Part shown: positions 61,295 through 64,000 of the stretch, piece after piece
How the letters are laid out: each line of letters starts with the position of its first letter
How positions within the stretch are numbered: position 1 is the first letter of the stretch
Origin: Liolophura sinensis
Lineage: Eukaryota > Mollusca > Polyplacophora > Chitonida > Chitonidae
NCBI RefSeq assembly: GCF_032854445.1
Contig: NC_088298.1
Location: forward strand, 14,497,504 to 14,561,503
DNA length: 64,000 nucleotides
Reading direction: 5' to 3'
Position numbers and translations under genes: made by a program
The notes under the pieces: model-generated
The model's input: only the letters and a program-made list of their open reading frames with translations
Told to the model about the DNA's origin: nothing
Databases searched by the model: none

Positions 61295-61500
61295 AAGATC
61301 TTTGTGAAAAGAATGAGATTTTTGTTATAAGAAATAAGATCTTTATGAGATTTTTATGAAAAGAATAAGGTCTTTGTGAAAGGAATAAGATCTTTGTGAA
61401 ATGAATAAGATCTTTGTGAAAAGAATAAGATCTTTATGAAAGGATTAAGATCTTTGTGAAAGTAATAAGATCTTTATGAAAGGAGTAACATCTTTATAAA
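61295..61500 (+). repeat. 20-bp tandem repeat (AAGATCTTTGTGAAAGGAAT)
   Basis: About nine units of AAGATCTTTRTGAAARGAAT with an incomplete unit near 61330. It lies 137 bp downstream of the third hyccin exon. Confidence 0.9.
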
Positions 61501-61689
61501 ACACTGACCACAAAAATATATTTGAACAGAACTAATGAAAACACTTTACTATAAGAGTATAATTTATTCAAATATATCTAGGTGAGTACTAAGAAACTTA
61601 TTTTCAAATTTTCTTGATAACAAAACTGAAAAGAGTTTTTTTTTTAACATATATGTATACTGTTATATGTTTGATTCCTCACTTGTATC

Positions 61690-61800
61690 AGTAAGAATAA
61701 TAAGATAATAATAAAACTTTATTTAATTAAGGTAGAGTATAATTGCAGTGAACAAGAACAAGGTACATGTATTTATGTATCCTGTGTCAAGGAAAACATG
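61690..61800 (-). mobile_element. Possible LINE 3' end fragment
   Basis: On the - strand it ends CTACCTTAATTAAATAAAGT then (TTATTA)-like sequence, the same style of 3' terminus as the LINE at 56253. No coding part seen; the left boundary is the ATAATAAT run near 61693. Confidence 0.4.
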
Positions 61801-62399
61801 AGGAGATTGCACTTTATTGCCCAATGAAGTTTACCCATGCCTGTTGTTGATTGGATAAAGCCTATTATCTGTAAGTGATGTAAGAGCAAATAACATGATG
61901 CTGAGTAATATCCAGGACAGTTGCCTTTGTCATGTTCCTTCTGAAGGTCCTGGGGGTCACGACGTGAACATATATGGCAGGTCGTCAAAATGGCAGTCAC
62001 ATGACAGAAGGCAATCAATCAGATCATAGCAGCCCAAAGTAGCGCATGATTGAGTGCATGTAGGAACATAAATGCTGCATTGTTACCAGGCAGGTAAATT
62101 TGATAACTTGTTAATTAGATGAAGAGAAATTGATCAGGCCCTTATGGGAATAATCAGAGATGTAACTGTAATATCCGATAACGTCATTGCAAATCATTCT
62201 TAATTGTTATGAATATGGTATCATCATTATGACATTATATCATAGCCTAGCTGCCTGTGGACAAGAGAGGAAGAATTATATGTGGACGTGAAAGCCAGAC
62301 AAAAAAAAAGTTTTTTGATGTCATGCATCAACGACAACTTTACTCAAGTATCCAATGTCTCCACAAACTTGGGCTCCTAGTCAAAGCTAAATGAACAGT

Positions 62400-62600
62400 G
62401 TTGCGGAGGTCTATTGGTTAAAAACAGTTTATACCTTTTGATCGCTAGGAGACACAAGGTCTGGGTTCAAACCTGGCCTTGGACAGGGAATTTGTAGATT
62501 TTCCTGCCCTCCAGGCTAATGGGGCTTTGATGATGGTAATTGGTTGATGATGTTTGTTTAATCATTTGGGCAGTTAAAACATTTGTTGAAGACCTCTTGC
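62400..62600 (+). mobile_element. SINE family C fragment (head)
   Basis: GTTGCGGAGGTCTATTGGTT, then GGTCTGGGTTCAAACCTGGC, CTTGGACAGGGAATTTGTAG: the same head and B-box region as the copy at 59333. No core at the 3' end; the right border is uncertain. Confidence 0.62.
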
Positions 62601-62840
62601 CTTCCATCAGTATGGTGTCAGTATTAACAGTGAAAGTGTGTATTTGCGTGTATATAGGTAATGCATAAATGGCGAATATTTGAATATTTGTTATGTGAAC
62701 TTACATCTCAACATCCAACGTTCATCACCAAGCCATATGTGCCAATGGGAAACACACACTAATAGCTACATGTAGAATGATGGCAGTCAGAGAAAAGCTC
62801 TCCCTGTTACACTTACATAATGAATAAGCTTATACTGCAT

Positions 62841-62994
62841 ACCGTACGTGGGAAGATCTGTCAGCAACCTGCGGATGGTTGTGGGTTTCCCTTGGGCTTG
62901 GGGTTTCCTTCAACCATAATGCTGGCCGCCATCGTATAAGTCAAATATTCTTGAGTACGGCGTAAAACACCAATCAAATAAATAAATAAATAAA
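62841..62994 (+). mobile_element. SINE family B, 5'-truncated
   Basis: Starts ACCGTACGTGGGAAGATCTG and ends with the GAGTACGGCGTAAAACACC core and five AAAT units. Its immediate 3' flank (ATACCGGTACTCAGAAATGT) equals that of the copy at 42630; see findings. Confidence 0.9.
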
Positions 62995-64000
62995 TATACC
63001 GGTACTCAGAAATGTATATCTAGGTATATGGAAACAGGGGCTTCAAAGTAAAAGATCAAGGCAGTTTTTCATTGTCACTGCACAGGCAGCATTCAGTTTG
63101 ACAATAACATTGCTCACATACAGTGAAGCCCAGCTTGGTTGAAAGTCAAAAGCAGGCAGGAGATTAGCGCGCTCCTGGAGGTCTTTCAATTCGACAGTTT
63201 GTAGAGCACCTGTAGAGATCTCTGGGACAGACAGCCACCTGCAGAATCAGTGATTCAGTGACACAGTGACAGATTGCACTCACCTGGTTGAGCGTTGTTA
63301 GGCCTATGCGCTACCTCACTTCCCTAACAATGGAAAATCCAGTTCTTCGTTAGAATGATTTAAAAGATTTTTGAAAGACTAACACAATTAATACATGAAA
63401 CCAAAGTAAAATATGTGATGTGTGTGTTTGTGGTCGCAAAGTGGATTTCACGTAGTTATTTACGAGTGAGTCCGTGCAAGACTTGTAATGGATTGCTAGC
63501 ACTGCTAAAACTAGCATACTCTTCGTCTCCCATAAAAAGTGGACAAATTTCCTTTTTTTTTTCTGTAAAAGGTTATCCTTTTAGTGGAAGTCATTTGCCA
63601 GGGAAAAAGTATCTGCCATTTAGTAATTCAAAAAACCAAATGGACACTTTGATGATGACACACCATGCAACAACCACCTTACAATAGGAATTTCAAGTAT
63701 AAAAGTGGTAAAAAGTGAAAACACAGTAAAGGAAGATTTTGTCTGTATGGCGTTATGGAGAATTTGGAGTTTGTACAAAACCATGCATGTAAGAAAAAAA
63801 AAATGATTCGTTCGAGAGAAAAAGAAATAATAATTTCCCATTTGCACCAACATACTTTATTGGGATTTTTGGCATGTACCTGAAATATTTTCTTTTTCTG
63901 ACTCTGTTTGACTACAAACTGCCTTCATGGAATTCATTCCACTGTTTTAATTTATGTTTAACATTATTTGATTTGAACACCCAAATGAATTCAGAAATCA

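Larger units (their letters stand above)
61159..64000 (+). other. Start of downstream hyccin intron
   Basis: Begins with donor GTGAGT directly after the third exon. It holds a 20-bp tandem repeat, a possible LINE tail, and SINE copies near 62400 and 62841. From 63030 to the end I see no recognisable element and no next hyccin exon. Confidence 0.65.

Overview
This window reads as intronic DNA of a protostome animal genome, most likely a marine mollusc or a related lophotrochozoan. It is AT-rich, has spliced vertebrate-like exons with GT-AG junctions, and is full of tRNA-headed SINEs whose 3' ends (a GAGTACGGCGTAAAACACCAA-like core followed by an AAAT or CACT repeat) resemble those I associate with molluscan genomes. 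There is no sign of bacterial operons, rRNA genes or CRISPR. The species cannot be fixed from the sequence alone.

The only host gene I can support is a hyccin (FAM126/HYCC) orthologue on the + strand. Three consecutive internal exons are visible: 27815-27895, 55534-55655 and 61063-61158. Their phases fit each other (0, then 2, then 2) and the joined reading follows vertebrate hyccin through the IPS..-PSVYHE, MALTE, SGPHPQ and CYN landmarks. Hyccin is a subunit of the plasma-membrane PI4-kinase III alpha complex with TTC7 and EFR3. The 5' exons and the 3' exons were not found and probably lie outside the window, so nearly all 64 kb is intron: at least 27.8 kb upstream, 27.6 kb, 5.4 kb, and at least 2.8 kb downstream.

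The large middle intron contains a 6.4 kb near-identical direct duplication (29208-35588 and 35789-42114) separated exactly by 200 N. The layout is what two unmerged overlapping contig ends, i.e. two haplotypes, would give, so the duplication is probably an assembly artefact. The same intron holds a broken Crypton-type tyrosine recombinase gene (43377-44815, - strand) with a Ser/Pro/Thr-rich repeat tail, an approximately 89-bp dimeric minisatellite (46858-47955), an older degenerate array next to it (48310-49020), a 590-bp foldback element (50761-51353) and a 66-bp tandem array (53707-54568) that makes spurious ORFs on both strands. The next intron holds a 5'-truncated non-LTR retrotransposon (56253-58190, - strand) with a SINE nested in it and flanked by a perfect 11-bp target duplication.

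At least three SINE families (called A, B and C here) are scattered throughout. They have different heads and tails but share a related 3' core. Several copies have clear target-site duplications. The first 27 kb has no recognisable exon and holds SINEs, small tandem duplications, one possible solo LTR and members of an unclassified ~180-bp repeat (D).
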